A DNA stretch of 64,000 nucleotides from a virus, in the IMG/VR virus record IMGVR_UViG_3300037882_004127, positions 1 through 64,000 of that record; one strand, given 5' to 3'. Shown piece after piece: positions 1 through 7,040 of this stretch. How positions within the stretch are numbered: the stretch's first letter is position 1; each line of letters opens with the position of its first letter. Below the pieces are notes generated by a model, which was given only the letters and a program-made list of their open reading frames with translations, searched no databases and was not told the origin of the DNA. The position numbers and the translations under genes are program-made.

Positions 1-480
1 ATCGTTAACGATAACCAAGTAGATACGATTTGCATTGAGGATTTGAATATTCAAGGGATAATGAAAAATCATAAATTAGCTCGCGCAATGTCAGACGTTG
101 CAATTGGGCGGTTTTATGAAATTTTAAAATACAAGTGTGAATGGAAGGGGGTTAATCTGATTAAAATTGGCCGTTTTGAGGCGAGTTCAAAAACTTGCTC
201 CGTGGACGGTTATGTCAATCATGGTTTGACCCTCAAAGATCGCAATTGGGTTTGCCCAGTTTGTCAAACGAATCATGATCGCGACTTAAATGCCGCGATC
301 AATATCAAAAAATTTGGTTTACTTGGGTTGAAAAACTCAGATAAACCAAAACTACCGATGGAATGTCGGAAAGTTAAGCCTGTGGACCGGAGCGTTAGTT
401 CCGGGGTGAAGCAGGAAGCCCCTTCGCTTGTCGATGAGGTAGTTCACAGTGAATGCGAAATTTCGCCGATAAATCTTTAA
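1..480 (+). CDS. tnpB: TnpB-type RuvC nuclease, C-terminal part (copy 1)
   Basis: The frame is open from base 1, so the gene starts before the window. Visible are the RuvC-II motif (ICIEDLN), the conserved SSKTCS block and the RuvC-III motif DRDLNAAINI. TnpB proteins are RNA-guided DNA nucleases of IS200/IS605-type elements. The zinc ribbon is damaged: the first knuckle reads CSVDG instead of CxxCG, while the second CPVC pair remains. The last ten or so residues are encoded beyond the predicted right end of the element, so the stop codon lies in flanking DNA. Family is certain; activity is unknown. Confidence 0.88.
   Translation: MVNDNQVDTICIEDLNIQGIMKNHKLARAMSDVAIGRFYEILKYKCEWKGVNLIKIGRFEASSKTCSVDGYVNHGLTLKDRNWVCPVCQTNHDRDLNAAINIKKFGLLGLKNSDKPKLPMECRKVKPVDRSVSSGVKQEAPSLVDEVVHSECEISPINL
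387..447 (+). ncRNA. right end / putative omegaRNA 3' end of TnpB copy 1
   Basis: Inside the 3' end of tnpB there is a hairpin (CCGGA 387-391 with TCCGG 400-404) followed by the block GAAGCCCCTTCGCTT and a GAGGTAGTTCAC ending at 447. This is the usual look of an IS200/IS605 right end, which doubles as the 3' end of the guide RNA. Sequence from 448 on would be the guide. Copies 3 and 4 carry a related CGCTTG-centred hairpin. Confidence 0.6.
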
Positions 481-548
481 TTAAGGCGCATATTTCATGA
501 GTGTTTTTAAAAGATGTTTTTAGGGTTAATGTTTGATTATTATTCATA

Positions 549-803
549 TTATTTATCCTTTTTCTCTACGATTAACTCATCCTTTTCGATAACAACGGCC
601 CAAATTCTAGTACCCTCTGCTCCAGACCCAGAAATTTGGACAATCTTCCATCCTTGTTTAAGATAAACTTCCAAGTCTTTTGTGTCGGTCACGGTCCCTC
701 TTGTCGGTTTCCAAGAATAAGAAATGAATACCACTTTCTGTTCCGCAAAACAAGCTCCCACAAAGGCCAAGTAAATAATAAATAGTTTAATTAATTTTTT
801 CAT
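549..803 (-). CDS. small exported protein, possible lipoprotein
   Basis: The start at 803 gives a basic N-terminus (MKKLIKL) and a hydrophobic segment ending VGACFAEQ, which fits a signal peptide. It could be cut after CFA or lipidated at the Cys of VGAC. The mature part holds a KDLEVYLKQGWKIVQISG stretch seen in many small phage and bacterial proteins of unknown function. An upstream in-frame start at 842 would bury the signal peptide and overlap the upstream gene more. Function unknown; it probably acts at the envelope. Confidence 0.6.
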   Translation of the reverse strand: MKKLIKLFIIYLAFVGACFAEQKVVFISYSWKPTRGTVTDTKDLEVYLKQGWKIVQISGSGAEGTRIWAVVIEKDELIVEKKDK

Positions 804-1308
804 GTTCGATAAGTTGATATTCAACACCATTAAAGTTAGCAATCAGTTTCCCCGTGGTCAAGCATCTTTTAACAGTGGCTTTATCTTTCCGCGCGCGTAA
901 ATTTTGAACCTCTCTCGTTAAATCTTCATTAATTGAAATGTGGCGCGCCAAAGATTGTTTGGTTTGGCTTAATTGCTCTGTTAAGTTCTCGTTTCGCTCA
1001 ACCAACCCCTGAATGGTATCTGTTGGGGAAATTTCGTAAGATTGGAGTAATTTCTTATTAGCATCCAAAACGTTTTCTAAATCTTCCAACTCATCTCTAA
1101 GTTTTGCCTTGTCCCCTTCCAAGTCATCAATTTCATCCTCGGCTCGCTCTAGATCTTTTTTAATAGAATCAATTTCTTCCTGCGCATTTTTAATTTCACC
1201 TTCGGTATAGATTAAATAGGTTAGCCCAAAATGTTCAACTGATTCAACGTTAATGCGAGCCCACTCAGGCGCGTTTACAAAATTTGATAAAAAGTGTTTT
1301 AATAGCAT
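787..1308 (-). CDS. coiled-coil protein
   Basis: 173 residues. Residues from about 37 to 135 are dense in E, K, D, L and R with heptad spacing (for example KKDLERAEDEIDDLEGDKAK), a long coiled coil, followed by a basic stretch and a short globular C-terminus. No enzyme motif is seen. It overlaps the downstream signal-peptide gene by 17 nt, which suggests coupled translation. Function unknown. Confidence 0.65.
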   Translation of the reverse strand: MLLKHFLSNFVNAPEWARINVESVEHFGLTYLIYTEGEIKNAQEEIDSIKKDLERAEDEIDDLEGDKAKLRDELEDLENVLDANKKLLQSYEISPTDTIQGLVERNENLTEQLSQTKQSLARHISINEDLTREVQNLRARKDKATVKRCLTTGKLIANFNGVEYQLIEHEKIN

Positions 1309-1311
1309 AAA

Positions 1312-1503
1312 TTATTCAACCTTAATTGATTGTTTATATTTCTTGGCCAGTGTAAAATAAAACATAAATATCGCGTGTTCAACCAACATTCCGGTGAAAA
1401 TCCCCGTGATTAAGGGATTGTTAAATTGCGCGATAATTATGCACAGAATAATTCCCGCAATAAAGTTGTAGTACCACGCTGTTAGATCTATTTTGAATAG
1501 CAT
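1312..1503 (-). CDS. small membrane protein
   Basis: 63 residues with two hydrophobic segments (around residues 12-27 and 33-52, the first containing FIAGIILCIIIA) and a basic tail. Probably an inner-membrane protein with two passes. It starts MLFKI three bases after the gene upstream and ends three bases before the coiled-coil gene, so the three genes form one unit. No family recognised. Confidence 0.6.
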   Translation of the reverse strand: MLFKIDLTAWYYNFIAGIILCIIIAQFNNPLITGIFTGMLVEHAIFMFYFTLAKKYKQSIKVE

Positions 1504-1506
1504 AAA

Positions 1507-1725
1507 TTACTTGGAATAAGCCTCATCAAATTTAACGAAATAACTACCAATCGTAACTTTAAACCCGGCGCGTTTAAAATATTCATATTTCTCTTTCGCG
1601 GTCTCCTCTGAAAATGTTCTCATTTCAATAATGGTTTTAAAAGTTAACTCGTCAAATCGGATAACCTCGTAAACCATTAGCGCGCCGAAATCATATAGTT
1701 TCTGAATAGTTTTTAGGTTGAGCAT
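1507..1725 (-). CDS. hypothetical protein
   Basis: 72 residues, mixed helix and strand, ending in an EYFKRAGFKVTIGSYFVKF segment that reads like a compact alpha/beta domain. No known motif. It lies in the tight minus-strand run between the membrane protein and the 67-residue gene, with 3-nt spacers on both sides. Confidence 0.55.
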   Translation of the reverse strand: MLNLKTIQKLYDFGALMVYEVIRFDELTFKTIIEMRTFSEETAKEKYEYFKRAGFKVTIGSYFVKFDEAYSK

Positions 1726-1728
1726 AAA

Positions 1729-1932
1729 CTAAAGTTTGCCGACAATTGCTAAAGCGTCAAGTAAATTATCCGCATCGCCCAAATGAATCATCCCACGGCA
1801 GTGGCGCGGGGTTTTATAGCATTGATAGTCAATAGCTTGCGTATGAACAATTCGCCAAACACCGCCCTCATATTCACCATTTATTATTACTTGCCCCTCA
1901 TTCAGATTAAAATATAAATCGGCTAATTTCAT
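1729..1932 (-). CDS. hypothetical protein
   Basis: 67 residues with a strand-rich N-terminal half (QVIINGEYEGGVWRI) and a CYKTPRHC pair of cysteines that could bind metal. Its start overlaps the end of the dNMP kinase gene by 4 nt, so it is translated from the same message. Function not recognised. Confidence 0.55.
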   Translation of the reverse strand: MKLADLYFNLNEGQVIINGEYEGGVWRIVHTQAIDYQCYKTPRHCRGMIHLGDADNLLDALAIVGKL

Positions 1933-2483
1933 GGTTTATTAAATATTTGTTCAAACAATTCCTTAACCAAGGGGCGTAATAAGACATGAGTCGAATCAGT
2001 TAGCCAGTTTAAATGATAATCAGCCTTCATGGCGACTAACGGCCCGTAAATCCTCTCATTCTCAGTAGGTTCCGGCGCACCTTCGCGAGTCACATTAATC
2101 ACGATCATGGCGTCCCCATAAATCTTTTTGTAAAACTCATATTCCCACGGGTGGCGCAAATCAGTGATGATTGGAATTTTCCCTTTGTAAATATAATAGC
2201 CAATCAAACTCTCAACCTTCGCGGCCCAAAAGTTTTTATCCTTATCCAGCCCCATTTGCGCGACTTGAATATAAAGCGGGCGCATACTCTCTTTTTCCTC
2301 CGGGCTTAGATTCCATTCATTTTTACCGAAAAGGCCATTACTCACTGAGCCTAACATAGTTTTAATTTCATCCGCGAAAGAAACTCGGGCGAAATTTGGA
2401 CTGAGTTCGTATAAGAGGGAGAACAGGGTGTCTTTGCCAACAACACGCGTGCCAGTTATTCCGACTAATTTGATTTGTTTCAT
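1929..2483 (-). CDS. deoxynucleoside monophosphate kinase
   Basis: The N-terminus has a P-loop (GITGTRVVGKDTL) followed by a SFADEIK segment, a middle helix region, ITDLRHPWEYEF, and a late TREGAPEPTENE. This order matches phage dNMP kinases of the T4 gp1 type, which phosphorylate dNMPs to feed DNA synthesis. Length 184 is slightly short for that family. It fits with the dUTPase at 24 kb. The specific nucleotides used cannot be told. Confidence 0.8.
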   Translation of the reverse strand: MKQIKLVGITGTRVVGKDTLFSLLYELSPNFARVSFADEIKTMLGSVSNGLFGKNEWNLSPEEKESMRPLYIQVAQMGLDKDKNFWAAKVESLIGYYIYKGKIPIITDLRHPWEYEFYKKIYGDAMIVINVTREGAPEPTENERIYGPLVAMKADYHLNWLTDSTHVLLRPLVKELFEQIFNKP

Positions 2484-2491
2484 AAGGCGCT

Positions 2492-2743
2492 TTAAATAAA
2501 TCTGGTCCCAACCATCAGTTGAGAATTATAGCCATTTGGCTGATTAAGATAAAAGTAAAAATACATTGGATTTCCCTTATTGTCAATAAAATTAGACCGA
2601 ATTTCGCCCCCAGCTACATAAAACACCGCATCTTTAATTAGTTTGTTAGTAGCCCAATAAAAAGTTTTCCCAACGGATTTCATGTCTTCGTGGGATAAGA
2701 CGGCTTGGACATATTCTTGATCGGAATTAAATTGAAGGCGCAT
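2492..2743 (-). CDS. hypothetical protein
   Basis: 83 residues starting MRLQFNSDQEYVQAVLSH, helical at first and then rich in aromatic strands (MYFYFYLNQPNGYN). No motif recognised. It is the first gene downstream of the tRNA and structured region and may be the first gene of the run leading to the dNMP kinase. Confidence 0.55.
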   Translation of the reverse strand: MRLQFNSDQEYVQAVLSHEDMKSVGKTFYWATNKLIKDAVFYVAGGEIRSNFIDNKGNPMYFYFYLNQPNGYNSQLMVGTRFI

Positions 2744-2852
2744 AACTATTTAAAAATGGTCCTCCCGGCCAGCGGAGCCTCTGGCATAAAAACCTTATAA
2801 AGATTTCATTTTTAGCTACTTTAAATCACAGGAGGAGAAGGATTTACAAAAA

Positions 2853-2929
2853 TGGTGGGAATACTCAGATTTAAACTGAGACTATTTCTTGTTAGAACCA
2901 AGATTGACTTTTCAATTGCCGATATTCCC
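2853..2929 (-). tRNA. tRNA-Arg (anticodon TCT), CCA encoded
   Basis: Read on the minus strand: a 7-bp acceptor (GGGAATA with TATTCCC), discriminator A and encoded CCA; a 3-bp D stem (GGC/GTC); an anticodon stem TCTTG/CAAGA with loop GTTCTAA, giving anticodon TCT; a 6-nt variable loop; and a T stem CTCAG/CTGAG with loop TTTAAAT. T-loop position 56 is T rather than C, and the D loop carries GA rather than GG, so the usual 19-56 G-C pair appears as A-T. It would read AGA codons, which are common in these genes. Confidence 0.8.
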
Positions 2930-2969
2930 AAAATAAATCTAAAAAGAACAAAATTAAATGAGCATATCT

Positions 2970-3285
2970 TTAATCCGTGACTCTGCCATTCCTGCACGGC
3001 TTCAAGTTGATATTTAGCTGAGAGCGACCCGCTCAATATCCCAAAATTTCAGCTAACCCCAATAATCATGGGCTATTTTACTTTTAAGGGAAAATTTGAA
3101 AGAACTCCTATATCATCCTAAATTTCACCTAACATGTCAACTCTTTTCTCAGAAAAACCAACCTCGCGGTGAGATAACCACTTTCTCACACATTGCATTC
3201 TTTGTCAGATCGTCTCTTTTATTAGCTTGCGCTAATGGGTGTTTTGGACTACGCGAGTGCTTTCTTGTTGCGAAACGAGGTTTAA
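2970..3285. other. non-coding stretch with several strong hairpins
   Basis: No convincing gene lies here. Visible stems are CCGTG 2975-2979 with CACGG 2995-2999; TTAGCTGA 3014-3021 with TCAGCTAA 3049-3056 enclosing GAGCG/CGCTC (3022-3034); GTGAGA/TCTCAC near 3170-3191; ATTAGC/GCTAAT with a TTGC loop near 3222-3237; and AACCTCG 3160-3166 with CGAGGTT 3276-3282 closing about 120 nt. It may be one or more structured RNAs beside the tRNA. The transcribed strand is not clear. Confidence 0.4.
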
Positions 3286-3476
3286 TCAAATATAAACCCG
3301 CGCCGACCTTGAACCCTTACACAAGGATCATTACCCGGAATTTCCGCGCGATCAAAGTCCCCATCTTCAGGGCCAAGGTTGTAATTCCACTCCTTAGTTG
3401 CCTTTTCAATAAAGGCCGCTTCCTGTTCTTTGGTGGTCACGAAAACCACATCTAGATTTGAATATACGATATACAT
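3282..3476 (-). CDS. hypothetical protein
   Basis: The start at 3476 (MYIVYSNLDVVFVTTKEQEA) is preferred, because an earlier in-frame start at 3515 would overlap the upstream gene further and add a lysine-rich, unlikely N-terminus. About 64 residues: strands first, then a helix, then an acidic turn and a RVQGRRGFIFD end. No family recognised. Confidence 0.55.
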   Translation of the reverse strand: MYIVYSNLDVVFVTTKEQEAAFIEKATKEWNYNLGPEDGDFDRAEIPGNDPCVRVQGRRGFIFD

Positions 3477-3490
3477 TTTTGTTTTGGTGT

Positions 3491-3703
3491 TTACATTCCC
3501 TTTTCTTCGTGGCAATGACCCACGATAAAGCCATCCTTTAAAATATCCCCTTCGTAAATTTCTTTATTCGAGGCCATAATTAAGCTAGTTTGTGTATTAA
3601 TCTCGGGGAAATGATATTTGCTGAACCCGCGCCCGCAAATCCAGTTTAGGAGGCGCTTGGGCAAGGAGATTTTCTGGAAGGTCTTAAATTTGATGTTTTT
3701 CAT
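3491..3703 (-). CDS. short protein with a YopX-like EGDI motif
   Basis: 70 residues. The C-terminal half contains NKEIYEGDILKDGFIVGH, matching the EIYEGDI core found in the five longer YopX-family proteins of this window. The N-terminal part is basic. It may be a shortened YopX relative. YopX function is not known. Confidence 0.5.
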   Translation of the reverse strand: MKNIKFKTFQKISLPKRLLNWICGRGFSKYHFPEINTQTSLIMASNKEIYEGDILKDGFIVGHCHEEKGM

Positions 3704-3753
3704 GGTTAATTGATTACTTAAATACTCTAACTATTCCCCGGCAAAAATCAAGC

Positions 3754-3984
3754 TTATTTCTCCAAATTCCCGCCCGATTGAATAATTTCAACCAAACGAT
3801 AATCGGCCATTTGCGCGCTGATAATTTCCTCTGAGAAGGTTTTATTATAAAGTGAAATGCTAATTAATAAGACTCCGATTAAAAATCCACAAACAGCGGC
3901 AACAGTTCTAAAAAAATCTTCATCCCAAGATTCTTTAATTGAGTTAATTGTTGCGCTAATCGCGGCGATAACGAGAAAGGTCAC
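3754..3984 (-). CDS. small membrane protein
   Basis: 76 residues with a hydrophobic start and a second segment (VCGFLIGVLLISISLY). GTG start at 3984 overlaps the stop of a short upstream frame (GTGA), which suggests coupled translation. Topology and role unknown. Confidence 0.5.
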   Translation of the reverse strand: MTFLVIAAISATINSIKESWDEDFFRTVAAVCGFLIGVLLISISLYNKTFSEEIISAQMADYRLVEIIQSGGNLEK

Positions 3985-4058
3985 GCCAATAGATAATTGA
4001 ACATTGATTCAATTAGCAAGAGGTTTAATTTGGCATCATAGATTTGTTGGATGTTCAT
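3981..4058 (-). CDS. possible 25-residue leader peptide gene
   Basis: A short frame MNIQQIYDAKLNLLLIESMF... ends at a TGA that overlaps the GTG of the membrane-protein gene. It lies directly downstream of a promoter-like sequence and would couple translation of the next gene. Too short to judge by content alone. Confidence 0.35.
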   Translation of the reverse strand: MNIQQIYDAKLNLLLIESMFNYLLA

Positions 4059-4092
4059 ATATTTTGTTCGGTTTAAGTTAATTACTAAAATG

Positions 4093-4121
4093 AGGTTATG
4101 TGATTTTGGCGCGGGAGTCAA
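4093..4121 (-). promoter_or_regulatory. sigma70-like promoter
   Basis: On the minus strand TTGACT (4121-4116), 17-nt spacer, TAACCT (4098-4093). It faces the 4058 and 3984 genes. Confidence 0.45.
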
Positions 4122-4128
4122 GAGCTTT

Positions 4129-4392
4129 TTAAGAATTTCCAGTATTCCCATAAGGCGACAATTTAAGTTTGCGGCGAAAACGCGACACGAAATCTTGATG
4201 CTGACTTTCTGAGCAGATTAAGTACCACTGATCACTCTTATTATTGTCGGCCCGATAATAACCAATGACTGTTTGCGCGGGGCTAATTAGTTTGCCGAAG
4301 AAACGTGTTTCAGGTTGGCGCTCAACACTGAAGACGGCTTCGTTTTCAATGTCAAACTCGCAAGTTAATTCATTGTAGTTAAAGTTTTTCAT
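4129..4392 (-). CDS. hypothetical protein
   Basis: 87 residues, strand-rich (FDIENEAVFSVERQPETRFFGK), ending with a basic FRRKLKLSPYGN tail. No motif recognised. It lies 5 bases downstream of the 88-residue gene in the same run, and a promoter for the next unit follows it. Confidence 0.55.
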   Translation of the reverse strand: MKNFNYNELTCEFDIENEAVFSVERQPETRFFGKLISPAQTVIGYYRADNNKSDQWYLICSESQHQDFVSRFRRKLKLSPYGNTGNS

Positions 4393-4397
4393 ATTTA

Positions 4398-4664
4398 TTA
4401 TTCTTCAAATGGATCAATCCCGGCATACATTAAGTTAATTGGGTCGGCGCTGTCAAGTCGCTTTTTAGACTTTTTCCGTCCGCCGCGTGATTTGAATATC
4501 GTCACGACAGTTTTGTCTTTAACTAGCGCAATCATCCCGTTGCCAAGGGGATATCGACCATCAGTTGGGCCGATTTTTGAAATAATCCCTTTTGATATTT
4601 TGCGTTTATCTAAATCGAGGAAGCGCTCGCAATATCGGACAATGGCGTGGTCGGTGACTTTCAT
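4398..4664 (-). CDS. hypothetical protein, HAIVRYCERF type
   Basis: 88 residues. The N-terminus (TDHAIVRYCERFLDLD), a middle VKDKTVVTIF strand and a very basic RGGRKKSKKR segment resemble small phage proteins of the BECR/DUF4258-like nuclease fold in general layout. The resemblance is loose and no catalytic set can be assigned. Confidence 0.5.
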   Translation of the reverse strand: MKVTDHAIVRYCERFLDLDKRKISKGIISKIGPTDGRYPLGNGMIALVKDKTVVTIFKSRGGRKKSKKRLDSADPINLMYAGIDPFEE

Positions 4665-4667
4665 GGA

Positions 4668-4946
4668 TTAGGCAACTTTTTCAGGCACAAACTTACAATT
4701 AACCTCGTCCCATTCAAATTCACCCGAAGCCAAAATCGGGCGAAATTCTTCGGGGCCAGCCTTATCTAAACGAATCAATTCGGCGATCATTTCTGGCTTA
4801 AACCAAGACCTTTGTTCCGCATACCAAATATTAAGGGCGGTGGAATAATTTACGCCAAACTTAACGGCAAGAGCATCGAAGAAAGCTTCTTGCTCATCGT
4901 TAGCATGTTCCCGGCAAAATTGAAGATATTGGGTGTGGAGGTTCAT
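4668..4946 (-). CDS. hypothetical helical protein
   Basis: Start chosen at 4946 (MNLHTQYLQFCREHANDE), because the 12 extra residues from 4982 are not like the rest. About 92 residues, mostly helical, with FFDALAVKFGVNYSTALNIW that could be a helix-turn-helix. It is the first minus-strand gene beside the divergent plus-strand unit at 5155. Confidence 0.5.
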   Translation of the reverse strand: MNLHTQYLQFCREHANDEQEAFFDALAVKFGVNYSTALNIWYAEQRSWFKPEMIAELIRLDKAGPEEFRPILASGEFEWDEVNCKFVPEKVA

Positions 4947-5120
4947 GGGTAAGAGATTGATTGAATGGTTGGGCGAAGTCAAGGGTGTTTTCTGTGTTTG
5001 TTTGATTTAATCTCTTAATAGCGCCTTTTGGCATGTTAAGTTAAACTACAACTACGTGAGATTGGTTTTTCTGCATATTCAAGCCTTCATCCTATATTAT
5101 CCCAATCCTGTCTCAATTTT

Positions 5121-5149
5121 TAGACATGCATTTTTCTTTCGTGTATAAT
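5121..5149 (+). promoter_or_regulatory. TAGACA-N17-TATAAT promoter, near-leaderless
   Basis: TAGACA 5121-5126, 17-nt spacer ending in GTG, TATAAT 5144-5149, and the ATG of the next gene only 5 nt later at 5155. Transcription should begin at or next to the start codon. The same GTGTATAAT string occurs before the two ribbon-helix-helix genes at 44.8 and 50.9 kb. Confidence 0.7.
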
Positions 5150-5154
5150 TAAAC

Positions 5155-5871
5155 ATGGAAAATGATAAAAGCAACTACAAATTTAAGGTTAGAAAGCACA
5201 TTAAGTCAAGGCTTCTTTTCGCGCAAAAGTTGATTGAAATTGGCATTCCGGAAAACAAAGTCAAACAAACTATCGCTTTTCTCCATTGGGTTATATCCGC
5301 GCTTAAATTTAATCAAGAAAATAAAAATATATCTCTGGATGACGGACATGAGTTTTTTAGCATTTCTTCTAAGCTGATCCGTAAATTTTTGCATAATGAG
5401 TATTTTTTGATTTTACAGACTCTGCAAAGAGGCGGCTATTTAATAGCACATCCAGATCGTTTGTTTGGGATCAAGAAAAGTCTTCAATATGCGCCCACAG
5501 ATAAGTTAAAGGGCGAGCTGGAAAAATATCAGGAAGAATACCTAAATAAAATAATGGAATCGTTGGATGGGTTAAAACTAATTAAGAAGAACCAAGAAAA
5601 GAACGCTAAGGCTTTGGCTAAAATAAATAACAAAGACCCTTTCGTTAGGAATGAATTAGAAAACGTAAATAAGGTTGATTTCTATTCTAATTGGCCGCAA
5701 ATTAAAGATGTTCTGGCCAAACTAACCAAAAATAAATCCATAGTGAATCGCGGCTATTTGATCAAAATGATCGAGGGGCGAATTGACAAAAAGATAAAGA
5801 GGAGTGAAAAAACCGCCGAATTTATACGGATTTTAACTGTATCACAAATATCATCCGTAAGTATGCCGTAG
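5155..5871 (+). CDS. N-terminal part of a palm-polymerase-like replication protein
   Basis: 238 residues in the first frame. It has a helical, lysine-rich N-terminus, a possible winged-helix stretch (FFSISSKLIRKFLHNEYF) around residues 64-90, and further helices up to KIKRSEK near residue 219. After that the frame drifts and stops at a TAG. The continuation that makes sense is in the -1 frame from 5808. I read it with the next entry as one protein of about 465 residues interrupted at the A6 run 5807-5812. Confidence 0.6.
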   Translation: MENDKSNYKFKVRKHIKSRLLFAQKLIEIGIPENKVKQTIAFLHWVISALKFNQENKNISLDDGHEFFSISSKLIRKFLHNEYFLILQTLQRGGYLIAHPDRLFGIKKSLQYAPTDKLKGELEKYQEEYLNKIMESLDGLKLIKKNQEKNAKALAKINNKDPFVRNELENVNKVDFYSNWPQIKDVLAKLTKNKSIVNRGYLIKMIEGRIDKKIKRSEKTAEFIRILTVSQISSVSMP

Positions 5872-6551
5872 TGGACGGGAAGAGATTTGCAATGGATGTC
5901 GATTTGCGCGCGTGTCATTTATCCTTTCTTGCGGATTATCTGTATAGGATCAAGCCTAGCGAAAAACTTCTAAATGAAAGAGGGGTGTGGCGGGCGGTCT
6001 TTACCTCTAAGGAAACAGATCCTAGAAAGTTTTTTGCAACACAAGGAAATATTGACATGGATAAAGATCCGCTGGCCGAAAAGAAAATTAAGAAACTAAT
6101 GAATAGCTGGATTAACGGTGGTAAATTTCCGGTTTTTGATAAATATATGAAAGAATATTGGGGACCAATTTATAAGGTTTGGAAAAAATTGAACAAGAAA
6201 ACTATTGGTAATGGGATTTCAAAAACTCTTGAGTCTGAAATTTTTCGGGCAGATTGGGTGGTTAAGCTCCAAAAGAAACATAAGGTCGTAGCTCTATCAA
6301 CTCACGACGGGTTCTGTCTTTACGGAGAGAAAACAGATGCGGACTCTTACCTTAAGGAGTTTTTTGAAGAGTCGAAAAGAATCGCCGGATGGGAACTTTA
6401 TTTTAAGGTGGATAAAAAGATTGAATTTGATACGAAAACTGAAATTGATATTTTTGACCTAAAAATTCAAGAAGCGGTCGATAAGGAAAATGTAGCGCGC
6501 GTTGAGTTCCTCACAAAAGAAAAGACCGATTATATCCAGCGGATTTCTTGA
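5808..6551 (+). CDS. C-terminal palm-like part of the replication protein (shifted frame)
   Basis: The frame is open from 5808 and reads NRRIYTDFN...YAVVDGKRFAMDVDLRACHLSFLADYL, then further helices, ESEIFRADWVVKLQ and STHDGFCLYGEKTDA. The DxDLRACHLS block looks like polymerase motif A and the HDG block like motif C of family A polymerases or single-subunit RNA polymerases. Similar layouts occur in uncharacterised phage and plasmid proteins. A GTG at 5871 could start this part alone but would lose the RxYT block. The polymerase link is inference only. Confidence 0.5.
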   Translation, partial: KNRRIYTDFNCITNIIRKYAVVDGKRFAMDVDLRACHLSFLADYLYRIKPSEKLLNERGVWRAVFTSKETDPRKFFATQGNIDMDKDPLAEKKIKKLMNSWINGGKFPVFDKYMKEYWGPIYKVWKKLNKKTIGNGISKTLESEIFRADWVVKLQKKHKVVALSTHDGFCLYGEKTDADSYLKEFFEESKRIAGWELYFKVDKKIEFDTKTEIDIFDLKIQEAVDKENVARVEFLTKEKTDYIQRIS

Positions 6552-6576
6552 TTTTTCACTGCGAAAAGGGTAATAT
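6548..6576 (+). promoter_or_regulatory. promoter before the 6583 gene
   Basis: TTGATT 6548-6553, 17-nt spacer, TAATAT 6571-6576, and the ATG at 6583 after 6 nt. It overlaps the stop codon of the upstream gene and fits the near-leaderless pattern seen elsewhere. Confidence 0.55.
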
Positions 6577-6582
6577 ATTGAT

Positions 6583-6894
6583 ATGGAAACAAAGTTCAAG
6601 GCTTACTCGCTGGAAAGCGTTGAAATACTCGTTAAGTTAGGATTTCGCGGGATCATCCTTTATCAAGGAGCTTTTACCGAGGGGGACAAATCTCTTAAAT
6701 ACTTTGATTCGAAAACCTTTTATACCGTAGATGTTGATTACGAAGATAAATTGGCCCATGCAAGGGTATGGTCAACGGATTTAGATTTGATGAAAACGCG
6801 CGCAATTTTAGCTATTCAAGGGGCGTTTAATAAATTAGATGAAGAGGGACAAGAGCGCGCGAATAAAGAGATTGATCGCATTAAAGCGTTATAA
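6583..6894 (+). CDS. hypothetical protein
   Basis: 103 residues, strands first (GFRGIILYQGAF, FYTVDVDY) and a helical C-terminus (GAFNKLDEEGQERANKE). No family recognised. Last gene of the plus-strand unit and followed at once by a terminator hairpin. Confidence 0.6.
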   Translation: METKFKAYSLESVEILVKLGFRGIILYQGAFTEGDKSLKYFDSKTFYTVDVDYEDKLAHARVWSTDLDLMKTRAILAIQGAFNKLDEEGQERANKEIDRIKAL

Positions 6895-6901
6895 ATAAAA
6901 A

Positions 6902-6929
6902 TTCCCCGCAATAATTAAATTACGGGGAA
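6902..6929. terminator. hairpin terminator between converging genes
   Basis: TTCCCCG 6902-6908 pairs with CGGGGAA 6923-6929, and the inner AATAATTAAATT can extend the stem. It lies between the plus-strand gene ending at 6894 and the minus-strand gene ending at 7041, so it may serve both strands. The roughly 110 bp after it hold no feature I can name. Confidence 0.6.
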
Positions 6930-7040
6930 CAAACTATCCAGTTGTTAAACAGTTAAGTAAGATTCTACGCGCCGTGGCTCACCTTTGTGTTCGACCGGTG
7001 TTAACATTATATAAGGCTAGTTCAATTTGTGTCTTCATGA

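Noticed and set aside
2931-3005. Possible second tRNA (Leu/Ser-like) on the minus strand
   Set aside because: A stretch like GGCAGAGTCACGG looked like a D-arm, but no matching acceptor or T-arm could be found.
3096-3455. 119-residue plus-strand frame
   Set aside because: It runs through the hairpin-rich region and then antisense to the 3282-3476 gene; composition is poor (many Phe, Leu, Cys, Arg) and no binding site is seen.
6935-7010. tRNA-like GTGTTCGACC string
   Set aside because: No acceptor or anticodon stem can be built around it.
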